Shown piece by piece: positions 40,767-53,246 of a DNA stretch of 64,000 bases. The stretch lies in assembly GCA_030220185.1 (NCBI GenBank), contig JASPKZ010004955.1:1364001-1428000 (forward strand), read 5' to 3'. A model generated the notes under the pieces. It saw only the letters and a list, made by a program, of their open reading frames with translations. It was not told where the DNA came from and ran no database searches. This stretch comes from Diploptera punctata. Lineage: Eukaryota > Arthropoda > Insecta > Blattodea > Blaberidae. Within the stretch, counting starts at the first letter, position 1, and each line of letters opens with the position of its first letter. A program made the position numbers and the translations under genes.

Positions 40767-42486
40767 GACAGTATTAATATTTAAAATTTCAAGTCAAAAT
40801 TTCAGACGTAAATTTACAAGTTTATCAAAAATCAGTTAATGTAGTAATGTGTAAATGTTAATCGGGAAAGAATACTAGTATAAGAGTGGGAAGTAAGCCA
40901 CGTTGAAGTTTTATCAGTGAACTAGTTTATGTGGAAAGGAAGCGTTAGTAACCAACGTGTCTTGGAGAGATAACATAAAACATATATCTCAACAATGAAG
41001 TGCTCCTCCTTGGAGGTATTCTATTCATTATTATTAATGTGCGCGCGCACGTTTGTAACAGATGAGTTGATGCAATTGGTCCATGTGTGTTTGATACATG
41101 TTTTCAGAATATTGGAGAGAATCGCTTTTATTAAACGAGACTTAGAATCGTTATGGTATTGGCTCGTTCCTTTTGTCAAGGACATTTTTTCCCCCGTATC
41201 ATTTGGCATACTATAGCATTATTTTTCCACGCGGTAACGCTAGAATAGACCGATCCTCTTGAATTTATTCATTGTTTGTGTATTATTACGTAATGTTGGA
41301 CGCTTTTTGTTTGATGACATAACGTGGACTTTCTCATGATGTAACTGATTTCTCTGTTTCTTTATATCCGTTGTTAAACCGGCGAAATCTTGTGGCATGC
41401 TTGGAAAATCTTGATCAGCTGTGTAAACTTAATGTGGCGGACGATTTTAGGAAGTCTACAAGTTTCTTGTCAGCGGTAATTAACTACCAATAATTCGCAT
41501 TGATCGAAGGTAACAGTACTGTAAAAAGTGAATTGTGCATTTATATGCCATAAGCATAGGGTCTGCACATTTAACAATCCAAAAAGCATTTTATTTCGTT
41601 CTCTGAATTCGATTACTGCTAATCGAACTATGAAATAATTACGGTCGGGTCTATAGAATTTAATACTTTTTATGCGTGGGGATGAATAAAAAATATTCAA
41701 GTTTTTAAAATTGGGCTATAGGCTGCTTTGATTGTCATTTACTGGGCTATTCCTAAATGTTTGCGAAAAATACCGTACAAATATTATGGTATCTCTTATA
41801 TTCGGCGATAAATGGCTGTATTTCCGTCTACTTCTATGCAGAGGCACTTCAAAATTATGTGGATATAATGTATAATATTATGTTTTATGAACTGTTAGAT
41901 TAATTTGTGACCTAGTTTACTTTTGACATGGAATTAATTTTTTTTTTCCCCCAGCATTTAGCAGTAGTCCTATTAATTTTTTCATCTTTCTTTGTGAAGA
42001 ACATCTGACTGACAGATTTTTTATCAGTTTTTCTCATAATATTTACCATTGGTAATCTGATCTTCAGAAGTTCAGAATACATTATTTTATCATCCCAATT
42101 AATTCCTTCTCATCTGTTGTTAAAAATAAAGGCTTTAGTCCTTCTTTTGATCAGTAAGTCCATAAATAATATATCTTTTCATGTTATTCTTGTAGTAGTC
42201 ATTATTAAAGGTGTTATGAAGAAATGGTTCCAATATTCCAAGTAGTAGTATCTGTCACAGAAGGGGGGTGGGAAACTATGGACCTTTCTAGATAAACTTT
42301 TCATAATATATCGTACACATTTCAATTAATGGTTAATAACTACCAAATGTCTATCTCTCTTTCCTCATTTTCTACCCTAACTGCTGACCACTTGTATTTA
42401 AATTATTTTATCATTTAATTATGCATCCCAATATGATTTAAACTTGTTTATTAAGAAAACTGACAGAATTAATATTTTTTAATGTT
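40766..42486. other. Longest stretch without a recognised element
   Basis: About 1.7 kb of AT-rich sequence with no transposon signature I can recognise. A 73-codon ORF at 40995-41216 starts MKCSSLEVFYSLLLMCARTF in a favourable context (acaATG), but nothing else supports a gene. Confidence 0.4.
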
Positions 42487-43195
42487 ATAAATAAATTTAC
42501 TTGAGATAAATATTGTAATTAATTCTCTTCCAATTTTCCAGAACTCAACTGTAAACAAAGTTCAAATCTTGCCATAACCAAAGATAAATTGCATTTATAT
42601 GATGCAGTAGTCCACTGCTGTGGTCTCGAGGTAACGTGCTGCCTTGTTTACGCAGTGAGCCCGGGTTCGATCCCCGGTTGGGACAGTTTTTCTGGGTGAG
42701 GTTTTTTATCGGTATTTTTCCTCACTTGTAAGACAAATGCCAGGAAAAGTTTAAGGTCCAAATGGTCCCCGAAATCATATGGCATCATCATCATCATCAT
42801 CCCTCATCGGTGTGGAAAGCAACGGGAAGCTACCACACCTACAATTCCCTAGTAAAGCTGCAAAGCATAGCATGAAAATGCTATGATTACAGTGAAAGAC
42901 CTGCCCTCAGGCAGAATTACTATGGATAAATGATGCACTATTGTAGTTCATATTTAAATATTTAAAATATTTAGCGACTTCGTAGACTTATAAAGTTTAA
43001 CAGTTTTAATAACGATAACCAATTTTGAATTAATTCCAACTCCATGTCATGACTGGCCTACTGGATATAAACTACATTACTGCATCATATAAATTAATTT
43101 TATCTTTTGGCAAGATTTGAACTTTGTTTACAGATGAATTCTGGAAAATTGGAAGGGAATTACAATATTTATCTCAAGTAAATTATTTGTCACAT
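42487..43195. mobile_element. MITE with about 120-bp inverted repeats and SINE insertion
   Basis: 42492-42609 and 43073-43190 are inverted copies: both contain acttgagataaatattgtaa, ccaattttccagaa, gtaaacaaagttcaaatctt, atatgatgcagta. Without the SINE at 42619 the interior is short, so it is essentially a fold-back element. No coding capacity. Confidence 0.8.
42619..42805 (+). mobile_element. tRNA-derived SINE family 1, copy 3
   Basis: Head tgtggtctcgaggtaacgtg, B box gggttcgatccccggttggg, body cctcacttgtaagacaaatg, tail catcatcatcatcatcatc. Inserted next to the left arm of the fold-back element. Confidence 0.85.
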
Positions 43196-43394
43196 TGAAA
43201 AATAATGGAATGACTTGCTGTTTGCAAAGAAGGATCTAGGAATATAGGCACAGCATAAAAAATAACATACCCATGACATTGCCATTGTTTGTCCTCAATA
43301 TTCAGATTATTGTGAAGAGAGCTGAGCTATATTATTCATTATTATTTTCCAATAAAAATTATTAATAGTGATAGCTGCAATACAATAAGCTAGA

Positions 43395-43695
43395 TTTAAT
43401 AAGAACAGTTAAGTCTCTTGCAATGGGCAAGACATGTGGCACCAATGGGATATTATGAAAGAGGTACATGGAAACTCCTTGAAGGAAAACCAGAGGGAAA
43501 GTGCACAGTAGGCAGGTCAAGAACGAGATGGGAGAATAATATTAACCATGATTTGAAGTTAATGATGATGATGATGATTTGAGGGATGTAAATTATACAG
43601 AAGATGATTGGAAAATATTAGTTCAGGATAGGGATATATGGAGAGGTTATGTCTGTGCAGCTATGAACCTATGGGTTCGATACTGCCATTGAGTT
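43395..43695 (+). pseudogene. LINE family B 3'-end remnant
   Basis: Near-identical in layout to the tails at 54.25-54.51 and 55.04-55.28 kb: caatgggcaagacatgtggc, then gaaggaaaaccagagggaaa and gagatgggagaataatatta. Residues LRDVNYTEDDWKILVQDRDI follow. A GATGATGATGATGAT expansion (43562-43577) is inserted before that. 5'-truncated. Confidence 0.8.
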
Positions 43696-44084
43696 TTTTT
43701 AGCTGGCTGCAAAACAATTAGAAATGACTCTATAACCATAGCCTTGTCAGAAATTGTTAGAATTTTTTTAAGTTATAAAACATTTCACAAGACAATACAT
43801 TTTAACTTTTTATCTGTCACAGAAATCAGTTCAACTGATTTTTACTAAATTTACTAAATTGACATTGGTGATTATTAATTCTGTAACATATAGCATTTTT
43901 GTGTGTCAGAATTTAATTTTAACTAAAAAAATGTATTCGTACAATTAAAAAAACATAATTACAGCACTGAAAATAAATAAATTCCTAAGATACAATATTT
44001 ATACTCAAAATATACTGATATCTCACAGAAAAATAATAACGCTGCATAAGAAATAAGTACAATAAAGAAAGAAAAACCGCTAGA

Positions 44085-44396
44085 AGGCATTTGGCCTACC
44101 AGCCGGCTGCTAGCTTCATATCTACTTGTGTTAATCACAGAGGTGGACAATTATCTAATCAATATAATCAGCATGTCAGATCCCCCATCCATTATACCTG
44201 GTTTTCTCAAAATGGAGCCACTACTTATTGTAGCAACTCAAATTCCTCATGATGCTAGATGAGCACCGATCCCATATTAGGTAAAATTTCGTGAGAAAAT
44301 GTTATTCCCCATGGGGCCTTGAACCAGCACAAGTCCCTTAGCTCTCCACTAAGGCATTATGCCTTAAAACGCTCGGCTATGACTTGAGACACACTA
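44085..44396 (-). mobile_element. tRNA-derived SINE family 2, copy 2
   Basis: Diverged copy: minus strand head AGCCGAGCGTTTTAAGGC, then TGCTGGTTCAAGGCCCCATG; body ctacttattgtagcaactc and gatgctagatgagcacc. Same 3' end (accagccggctgctag) as copy 1. Confidence 0.8.
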
Positions 44397-44479
44397 TGGA
44401 AAATTAGCATTATATTCCTTGTTTTACTTAAAAGTAAGCTTTTAATTTATTCATTTAAAACTTGTTTAAATTAAATATA

Positions 44480-45660
44480 TTTTTTTATCATCATCATCAA
44501 CAACAAGGATTAAGCCCAATGGCCTGTTCCGATCTCATTATAGGTCGAATTGGTCCTTCCATCTCTTCAATGGTCTTCCCAACATTCTTCTTTTTTTTTT
44601 TATAATTATACATTCTTCTTGGTATGTGCTGTTCATTCATTCGTAATATGTGCTGAAGATAAGCATTTTGATAATATTTTATTCTTTTACAGAGATTAAA
44701 TATATTAAGTTCTGTTCTTATATCTTCATTTTTCTTTTTATCGGTCCTTTGGTATCCTGCTATTGCTCTCAACATCTTCATTTCAGCAACCTCTATTTGT
44801 TTACTATCTGTCTTTGTTAATGTCCAGGTTTCACATCCATAGGTAAGAGATGGAACTGCCAATACTTTGTAAAATTTCAAAATAGTTTCTTTTCTAGTCT
44901 TATGCAATAAAGTGCATCTAATTGTGCCACATAGATAATTGAATCATTGGATTTTAATGTGTTTATCTAAATTTCTGTCATTGCCTAAATGACATCCCAA
45001 ACAATTAAAATTCTAAACTTGGTCTATAATTACATTGTTTATCATTATTTTTGTTCTTATTGCACATTTTCCTTTCAGAGCTAATATTTTTCTTTTAGAT
45101 GTAGATATTCTTAAATTGTATTTTAGAGAGATATTATTTAATGTATAAAGGAATTGTTGTAAAGCATTTTCTGATGTTGTCATTATTACTTGATCGTCTG
45201 CAAAAAGCAGAGTTGTCAATACACTATTTATATTAATTTGTTCTTGCCATTCATTTATGATATGGTCCAAGTATAAATTAAATAATACTGGTGACAATGG
45301 ACACCCTTATCTTACTCCCTGGTTTATTTCTATGTTTTGTTTACTAATTTTATCTCTGCAGTCTATTTTAAAATTTGTTTCTAAATATAAAATCTGAATG
45401 GCTCTTATAAGGTGATGAGGAATTCCTTTCATTTCTAATATGTTCCATAATTTATTTCTACTTACACTATCAAATGCTTTAGTATGATCAACAAAAGCTA
45501 TATACATGGGTAAATTAAATTATTTTCTTTTTTCTATCAATTGGGCATTGTAAAAATGCAATCTATAGTTGACCTACCCTTTTGTTCCTCACGTAATATT
45601 TTTTCAGCTATTTTATTTATATCTTTTAAAGTATTATAAATTAAATTAATTAAAATTTAT
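44480..45660 (-). mobile_element. 5'-truncated LINE, RT C-terminal half
   Basis: Minus strand: FVDHTKAFDSVSRNKLWNIL (about 45490), SPVLFNLYLDHIINEW, LLFADDQVIM (45215-45190), then YGCETWTLTKTDSKQIEVAE and MKMLRAIAGYQRTDKKKNED (44830-44730), and a GATGATGATG tail at about 44490. Breaks near 45300, 45010 and 44907. The FADD site is intact. The C-terminal tail is eroded (poly-Lys from an A run at 44595). Confidence 0.8.
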
Positions 45661-46270
45661 ATTAAATAAGTTGGGATCTTTGCATTGAAGTAAACAACCA
45701 TATTCAATAAGGTGTATCAAAAATAAATTTCTCAATTTCAAAATGTACACTGTCAAAAAAGTGTGTGATTGTTACAACCCTACCCACTGCACTTTTCATG
45801 CTTTTCGTTCTGTGCTGGGTGCATGTTAATGTGGTCTATTTTCAATTTGCATACCACTTCTGCAGATCATTTTAGGTATATGTTTTTTGTATTGTGTACA
45901 GAGAAGAATATAGAATGACTATGTTATTGTGTAGTTTAAAGTGTGTTGTATTAGGAATGAAGAAGATGAAACCTGGATCTGGCACATACCCTATTTCTGT
46001 CAAAAAGCAAAGAGGCAACCATGTGATGGGCGAATCCCTATCATCAGTACCACACATCTTCTCAACATATGTAGTGCAAAGGGGTTTGCAATTTAATGCA
46101 GGAATTTGATGCACAATCTAGCGATTAAAAATTGTCCACCACCACTCCTCCTGGCCTCGAGATTGAACATTTTACAATAAAAAAGTAACATACTGGCCTG
46201 AAATTAATGCACAAAAATAAATTGATTCAAGTTTGACAACTTTTCACCAAGGCACAACCCCTTTGATATC
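45661..46270. other. Unassigned; contains possible transposon 5' material
   Basis: Includes a 71-codon ORF (45894-46109) with KPGSGTYPISVKKQRGNHVM that looks repeat-derived, but I cannot place it in a family. Confidence 0.3.
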
Positions 46271-46329
46271 CATAAACCAATGGTGACCAGCTCAGCTCCA
46301 CTTAGGAAGTGCCATGTGCACTCGCGAGA

Positions 46330-47419
46330 AAGCAGGAGCATCACTGGTCGAGAAGTGTGAAGCTGTCCACTCAGAGGCAGCTAGTCAATATTAAGAAACA
46401 TTAAACCATTCTTTGGCATCGTGCAGTATTCAATAAGGGCCGCATCTCTGTGCACGACGAACAACGTACCGATCAGCCATCTTCGATCAATGACGGTTTG
46501 GTGTGTGCAGCCAATGAAAAGATTCGTGCGGACAGGAGATTCACAATTTCTTCGCTTTCCTTGAATTTGTTCTCTACAAAATTGTGACAGATCGATTACG
46601 ATATCGAAAATTGTGCTCACAATGGGTACTCAAGATGCTCATCGAGGAACACAAAACCAAACGAGCTTCCACTGCATTGAGCTTTCTCACATGTTACAGT
46701 GAACAAGGCAATGAGTTTCTTGACCATATCGTGACAGGTGACGATACTTTGGTGTCTCGTCTCACATGACGCCTGAATCGAAGCAGCAGTCCATGGAATG
46801 GAGGCACACTGTATCGCCAAGGAAAAAGAAATTCAAACAAACCATGTCAACACACAAGATCATATGCACTGTTTTTTGGGACAGAAAAGGAGTCCTACTC
46901 ATCGAATTCTTGTCTCGGGGTGAAACCATTAATAGAGAAACCTATTGTCAGACCTTGAAGAAACTCCATCATGCAATTCAGAACAAGAGATGTGGGATGC
47001 TGACCGACGGAGTTGTGTTGCTTTGTGACAATGCTTGGCCACACACAGCTCGTGACACCCAAAATCTCATCACGAAATTTAGCTGAAAACAAATTGACCA
47101 TCCCCTTACAGCCCGGATTTGGCTCCGAGTGACTTTCATCTCTTCCTGCACCTCAAGACGTTCCTCGGTGGCCAACGTTTTGATAGCGATGATGAAGTGA
47201 AAACAGCAGTGCAGGAGTGGTTCGTATCGCAGGCGGGCAGATTCTACAATGAGAGATATAAAAACTTGTGCCCCGACTCGATAAATGCCTCAATAATGGT
47301 GGAGATTATGTTGTAAAGTATTGAAGTGTGGGAAATACAATGCAACAAAAATGGTTTCTAAATATCTTCACGTTTAATTACTACAGCCTTTCGGAACTTA
47401 ACTTTAAAAACACGCCTCG
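46330..47419 (+). mobile_element. Mariner (DD34D-type) transposon, 5' end lost, transposase broken
   Basis: Right end aaaacacgcctcg (to 47419) followed by TATA resembles mariner termini; no matching left end was found. Coding pieces in three frames: VTDRLRYRKLCSQWVLKMLI and IVTGDDTLVS (46584-46769), then FWDRKGVLLIEFLSRG and LLCDNAWPHTARDTQNL (46766-47086), then the SPDLAPSDFHLFLHLK segment and FLGGQRFDSDDEVKTAVQEW (47105-47316). The order and the IVTGDD, CDNAxPH and SPDLAPSD motifs are those of mariner transposase. Upstream helix residues are recognisable from about 46440. Confidence 0.82.
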
Positions 47420-47868
47420 TATATAAACTAAGCCAATTCCTCAGTATAGTCTGACTGTATAATCTGTAGAGAAGCTGTTCGAAATAAGCCATCTACGCAG
47501 AAGGCAGGCAAAAATGCTTGGCCAATGAAGCCGCGGGAAGAAGTGCAGGAGGGAGAACAGTGATATTACTCATTTTGCTCTTGAGCTTCAAGCGAAAAAG
47601 ATTTCTAAATGGAAAACTTGTGAATTTCTATACACATTCCACGGACAGACTACAGGCATATTTATGGTCCCATTTTACTGGTTTACAAAATATATTTATC
47701 TTTTATTAAATTGAAGCAAACGGTAGGAATGCTGCTTGAAGAGAGACTTATACCGACTGCTTTATACTCAAATGAGTCAGAACATGTAACAACGTACTGG
47801 TGTGAATTGCTCTTCAAAACTCTTAACTTTCTATCATCAAGAGTTGCGCCATCATTTTTTTCAAAGGC
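47420..47868. other. Unassigned spacer
   Basis: No recognised element. The minus strand 47690-47900 has an open stretch with CPVCTAFEKNDGATLDDRKL, of unknown origin. Confidence 0.3.
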
Positions 47869-48724
47869 TGTACATACAGGACAGGACATTGAGGAGGATA
47901 ATTTACAGACAGCAGAAATGCTAATCACAGAACCAAGTGCATTAAAAGTTGAAATGGCGATAAAGAAATTGAAGCTGTGTATAAAGCATCAGGTACAGAT
48001 GAGATCGCAGCAGAACTGGGAGAAAATTTGATGGCCAGTTGCTTAATATGATTTGGGAAAAAGCAGCTCTTCCAGATGAATGAAAAGAATTGATTATTGT
48101 ACCAATTTATAAGAAGGGAGATAAAACTGATTGCAACAATTACAGGGGCATCTCATTACTTTCAACTTCGTACAAAATTCTAACAGATATATTAGTAAGC
48201 AGACTTACTCCTTATATTGATAACATTCTAGGAGATCATCAATGTGGATTTAGAAGAAACAGGTCTACAACAGATCAGATTTTTAGCTTAAGACAGATTT
48301 TAGAAAAGAAATGGGAATATAATGGTACTGTACATCAACTATATGTAGACTTCAAAAAAGCATACAATTCAATTAAGAGGGAGAAGTTATATAGTATCCT
48401 GCTGGAGTTCGGAATTCCTAAAAAGTTAGACTTACACGAATGTGTCTAAATGGCACAAAGAGTAGGGTGCATGTAGGCAAACAGTTTTCAGACACTTTTG
48501 AAATTCAGAATGGGTTGAAGCAAGGAGATGCACTATCTCCTCTACTATTTAATTTTGTATTAGAGCATGCCATAAAATCTTTAGAGGATGAAGAAGGCAC
48601 ACAACTCAATGGTATTAATAATCTGTGAGTTTATGCTGATGTTGTAGTACTATTGGGTGATATTAGGACTGGAAGTAAGTATCATCAAAACTAAATATAT
48701 GGTCACATGTCCCTACATGTTACT
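47869..48724 (+). mobile_element. LINE family B, copy 1 (both ends truncated)
   Basis: Starts at gtacatacaggacaggacat, matching 50355 of the next copy, and stops in the RT thumb. It contains YKKGDKTDCNNYRGISLLST, DHQCGFRRNRSTTDQIFSLR, VDFKKAYNSIKREKLYSILL and LKQGDALSPLLFNFVLEHAI. The YADD site reads YADV (48632-48643). Small internal deletions near 48030 and after 48660. It preserves an empty copy of the site where the PLE dimer landed in the neighbouring element (aggtctacaaca once, about 48263). Confidence 0.85.
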
Positions 48725-50939
48725 TTTACATTGTCGTGGTGAAGTGGCCTGCGTGCTTAAATGGTCCCGAGAGCTATGCCGGTGGTAGCATTGCTGCCGA
48801 TAGGGTTACCCATGCTGGACTGGTCAAAGGTGATAAGCCAGATGGAAAAAGTACCTTGGTCGAAAGAGTGATGATTTTTCACAGTAATAAATACAATCGT
48901 CAAGAAATGCGGACATGGGTTCAACTCGGGTAAAATTTTCCGGAAGTCAAATAGTCCCCCATTCGGTTCTCCAGGCAGTGATTACTTCAGGGAACCCATG
49001 CCAAAGGCTTAAACATAGGGACATGTTCCTAGCAACATGGAATGTTAGGACTTTATACAATAGCGGGGCGCTAGAGGTATTAACCCGTGAATTAGATAAA
49101 TCACCCTTAGATATAGTCGCTTTACAGGAAGATGGCCAGGAGAAGGTAGTCAGGAATCAGGAAGCTTTCATTATACTACGGGGTTGCAGAAAGACCTGAA
49201 TTTGGAACGGGTTTTTTAGTCAAAGGAGGATCCTATCCACTATCCGAGATATTAAGTTTGTCAGTGATAGGATATCATATATAATTCTAAAGGGTAAATG
49301 ACATGATTTTGTAATCCTAAATATACATGCTCCCACAGAAGATAAAGCTGAAAAGATCAAGGATGAGTTCTATGAAGAATTAGAATGCTTATTTGATAGC
49401 CTTTCACGATGTCATATGAAAATTGTCTTAGGAGATTTTAATGCAAAAGTGGGGCAGGAAGGTATATTCAAACCAACAATAGGCAAATTCAGTCTTCATG
49501 AAGATAGTAACGGCAATGGGGTTAGATTAGTCACTTTTGCCACATCAAAGAATGTCATTGTTTAGAGAACAACATTTCAGCATAAGGATATTCATAAATA
49601 CACCTGGACGTCTCCAGATGGCGAAACTCGAAACCAGATTGATCACGTATTAGTGGACAAATGCTGGCACAGTATCATAATCAATGTTAGATCAGTTAGA
49701 GGGACAGACTGCAATTCGGATCATCGTCTGGTCAGGGTGAAAATCAGACAACGGCTATCGCTTATGAGAGGAACAAACGCTAAAGATGATTCTGAAAAAT
49801 TTGAATTTAAAAACTTGAAAAATGATGAAATGCGGCAAGAATACCAAATTAAAATTGCTAATAGATTTGAAGTACTGAAATCTTCAGATGACAATGTGGC
49901 AAACGAAGAAGAAACTGATATAAATAAAGAATGGGAGGCTATAAGAGATACTATTAAATTGTCAGCATCAGAAAGCATTGGTTATTTAAAAAAAGAGGCA
50001 AAACAAGAAATGGTTTGATGAGGAATGTGCCGACATTGTAAAGAAAAGAAAGCTAGCAAAAATGAAATGGTTACATGAGCCAAATGAGGTAAATTTGGAG
50101 CAATTGAGTAGTATTAGACGGGAAACCACGAGGTTACTAAAGAGTAAAAAGAGGGAATATTTGAGAGAGAAGATTAATGATCTTGAAATGAATGCCAAAA
50201 ATAGGAACATTGGAGAATTATATCAGGGAATTAGGATAGAGAAGAAAGGGTTTGAGGCTAGAACAAACATAATTCGGAATGAAAATGGGGATATGATTGC
50301 AGATTACAAGAGTATATTAAATAGATGGAAAAGTTACTGTAATCAACTATTAAATGTACATACAGAACAGGATATTAAAGAGGATAATTTACAGACAGCA
50401 GAAATGCTAATCACAGAACCAAGTGCATTAGAGGTTGAAATGGCGATAGAGAAATTGGAGCTGTGTATAAAGCATCAGGTACAGATGAGATCCCAGCAGA
50501 ACTGATAAAATCAGGGGGAGAAAAATTAATGGACAAGATACGCCAGTTGCTTAATATGATTTTAGAAAAAGAAGCTCTTCCAGATGAATGGAAAGAATCA
50601 ATTATCTTACCAATTTATAAGAAAGGAGATAAAACTGATTGCAACAACTATAGGAGCATCTCATTACTTTTACCTTCATACAAAATTCTCACAGATATAT
50701 TAGTAAGCAGACTTATTCCTTATATTGATGACATTCTAGGAGATCATCAATGTGGATTTAAAAGAAACAGGTCTACAACATTAAAATTCATCGGAGAACA
50801 TATTGTTTAAACAACTCACCTCATAGGATTCATGCTTCCATGATATCGCGATTTCAAACATAGTCATGTTCATCGTCAGCCATAACTCCGACTGACGAAA
50901 TTCTTCAGCCGTCAACTATTCTATTGTCGCCATCTTCAG

Positions 50940-52027
50940 TGCTGCCATCTATGGTTGAATTTATGAACTTCGAAATCAATGTAATTTCGTTAGGGATATC
51001 AAAATTCATTGATCTATTTTTGTTTTTCTGAATGTATATTTTTTCCCAAACTGTCAATTCCAAAGGTTTCTTTCTCTACTTATTTTAGAAGTTTAGCTTC
51101 TCTTCCAATTTTATGATGTTCTAATAAACTATGTGCAGCAATTGCAGATTTTTCAATTTCACAATTTTTAATATTTCTGAAATGTTCTTTTATCCGAATT
51201 TCCAAATTCCTTTTTGTTTTTCCTATATAAACTTTATTGCAATCTTCACAATTTATTTGATAAATTCCAGATTTCTTACTGCCTGGAACATTGACTTTTT
51301 TATTGGTACTTAGAAGATTACCCAGACTAAATTTATTTATTGGTGCCAAAGAAATGTTGTATTTGTCAATTTTTTTTTAAAATTTTCTATGCATTTCAGG
51401 ACGGTAAGTAATTTTCTTGTATTTTTTCTTTTCTTTGCAATTTTGTAGAGTAGTATATTCATTAAGTCTTTTTTTGTGTTTGAATTTCTTCAACTTATTT
51501 ATAATTAATTATTTATCAAAACCATTTAATCTAGCAGTGTTTAAGATATGTTTAAACTCTTTGTTGAAATTTTCTTCGTTTAATGGTACATTTGTCAATC
51601 TGTAAATTAAGCTATTGAATATTGCATGCTTATGAGCATTGTGATTGAAGCCTGATGATTTAATGTAATTATCTGTATGAGTTCCTTTTCTAAATATATC
51701 AAATTCAATTTTCAGTGTTTGATCATTCCTAATTATACATAAATCCAAAAAAGGAATTTTGTTTTCTTTTTCTAATTCAACGGTAAACTTTACTGATTCA
51801 TCCTGAAGTTTCAATAATTTAAGAGCATCATCAATATCTTTAGAATTTATTATTGCAAAAATATCATCCACATATCTGTACCAAGTCTTAAACATCCATG
51901 GGTATGCTTTAGTGATTTGACACTCCAAGTAACTCATGAACAAATCAGCTAAAAATGGTGAGAGCGGATTACCCATTGACAAACCCAAAACCTGTTGGTA
52001 AAATTTTTCATTATAGGTAAAATAAGA
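50940..52027 (-). pseudogene. Left PLE copy: RT palm and GIY-YIG endonuclease, frameshifted
   Basis: GLSMGNPLSPFLADLFMSYL and YRYVDDIFAIINSK (51988-51840), thumb to GFDK (51509), then a frame break and GIYQINCEDCNKVYIGKTKR (51260-51200), AAHSLLEHHKIGREAKLLK (to 51080). It has a single GIY-YIG copy, without the 72-bp duplication seen in the right arm. Inactive. Confidence 0.9.
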
Positions 52028-52049
52028 ATTTTACCAACAGGTTTCGGGT

Positions 52050-53246
52050 TTGTCAATGGGTAATCCGCTCTCACCATTTTTAGCTGATTTGTTCATGAGT
52101 TACTTGGAGTGTCAAATCACTAAAGCATACCCATGGATGTTTAAGACTTGGTACAGATATGTGGATGATATTTTTGCAATAATAAATTCTAAAGATATTG
52201 AAGATGCTCTTAAATTATTGAACCTTCAGGATGAATCAGTAAAGTTTACCGTTGAATTAGAAAAAGAAAACAAAATTCCTTTTTTGGATTTATGTATAAT
52301 TAGGAATGATCAAACACTGAAAATTGAATTTGATATATTTAGAAAAGGAACTCATACAGATAATTACATTAAATCATCAGGCTTCAATCACATTGCTCAT
52401 AAGCATGCAACATTCAATAGCTTAATTTACAGATTGACAAATGTACCATTAAACGAAGAAAATTTCAATAAAGAGTTTAAACATATCTTAAACACTGCTA
52501 GATTAAATGGTTTTGATAAAGAATTAATTATAAATAAGTTGAAGAAATTCAAACACAATAAAAGACTTAATGAATATACTACTCTACAAAATTGCAAAGA
52601 AAAGAAAAAATACAAGAAAATTACTTACCATCCTGAAATGCATAGGAAATTTCAAAAATTTTTTGACAAATACAACATTTCTTTGGCACCAATAAATAAA
52701 TTTAGTCTGGGTAATCTTCTAAGTACCAATAAAAAAGTCAATGTTCCAGACAGTAAGAAATCTGGAATTTATCAAATAAATTGTGAAGATTGCAATAAAG
52801 TTTATATAGGAAAAACAAAAAGGAATTTGGAAATTCGGACAAAAGAACATTTCAGAAATATTAAAAATAAAGTTTATATAGGAAAAACAAAAAGGAATTT
52901 GGAAATTCGGACAAAAGAACATTTCAGAAATATTAAAAATTGTGAAATTGAAAAATCTGCAATTGCTGCACATAGTTTATTAGAACATCATAAAATTGGA
53001 AGAGAAGCTAAACTTTTAAAACAAGTAGAGAAACCTTTGGAATTGACAGTTTGGGAAAAAATATACATTCAGAAAAACAAAAATAGATCAATGAATTTTG
53101 ATATCCCTAACGAAATTACATTGATTTCGAAGTTCATAAATTCAACCATAGATGGCAGCACTGAAGATGGCGACAATAGAATAGTTGACGGCCGAAGAAT
53201 TTCATCAGTCGGAGTTATGGCTGACGATGAACATGATTATGTTTGA
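52050..53246 (+). CDS. Right PLE copy: open 398-codon RT-GIY-YIG frame (5'-truncated)
   Basis: Uninterrupted frame. Residues 1-155 are the RT palm and thumb, with YVDD at 37-40. A Lys-rich linker follows at about 160-195. The GIY-YIG endonuclease has GIY at 239-241, YIG at 252-254, a CX2C pair (NCEDCNK) and HSLLEHH that would bind zinc in PLEs. PLE RTs extend DNA from a nick made by the endonuclease. The RT fingers are missing, so it is not autonomous. Oddity: residues 250-273 are exactly duplicated (274-297), giving two YIG motifs. The first Met is internal; no true start is present. Confidence 0.85.
   Translation: MSMGNPLSPFLADLFMSYLECQITKAYPWMFKTWYRYVDDIFAIINSKDIEDALKLLNLQDESVKFTVELEKENKIPFLDLCIIRNDQTLKIEFDIFRKGTHTDNYIKSSGFNHIAHKHATFNSLIYRLTNVPLNEENFNKEFKHILNTARLNGFDKELIINKLKKFKHNKRLNEYTTLQNCKEKKKYKKITYHPEMHRKFQKFFDKYNISLAPINKFSLGNLLSTNKKVNVPDSKKSGIYQINCEDCNKVYIGKTKRNLEIRTKEHFRNIKNKVYIGKTKRNLEIRTKEHFRNIKNCEIEKSAIAAHSLLEHHKIGREAKLLKQVEKPLELTVWEKIYIQKNKNRSMNFDIPNEITLISKFINSTIDGSTEDGDNRIVDGRRISSVGVMADDEHDYV
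52794..52937 (+). repeat. 72-bp tandem duplication inside the GIY-YIG domain
   Basis: aataaagtttatataggaaa starts at 52794 and at 52866; 72 bp, identical, in frame. It duplicates the VYIGKTKRNLEIRTKEHFRN segment. Absent from the left arm, so it arose after (or during) dimer formation. Confidence 0.95.

Noticed and set aside
45894..46109. Left end of the mariner at 46.3-47.4 kb
   Set aside because: Its sequence does not match the complement of the right terminus (cgaggcgtgtttt), so the mariner's 5' end appears lost.
52719..52973. Cys/Phe-rich minus-strand ORF with internal repeat
   Set aside because: Antisense of the duplicated GIY-YIG segment.
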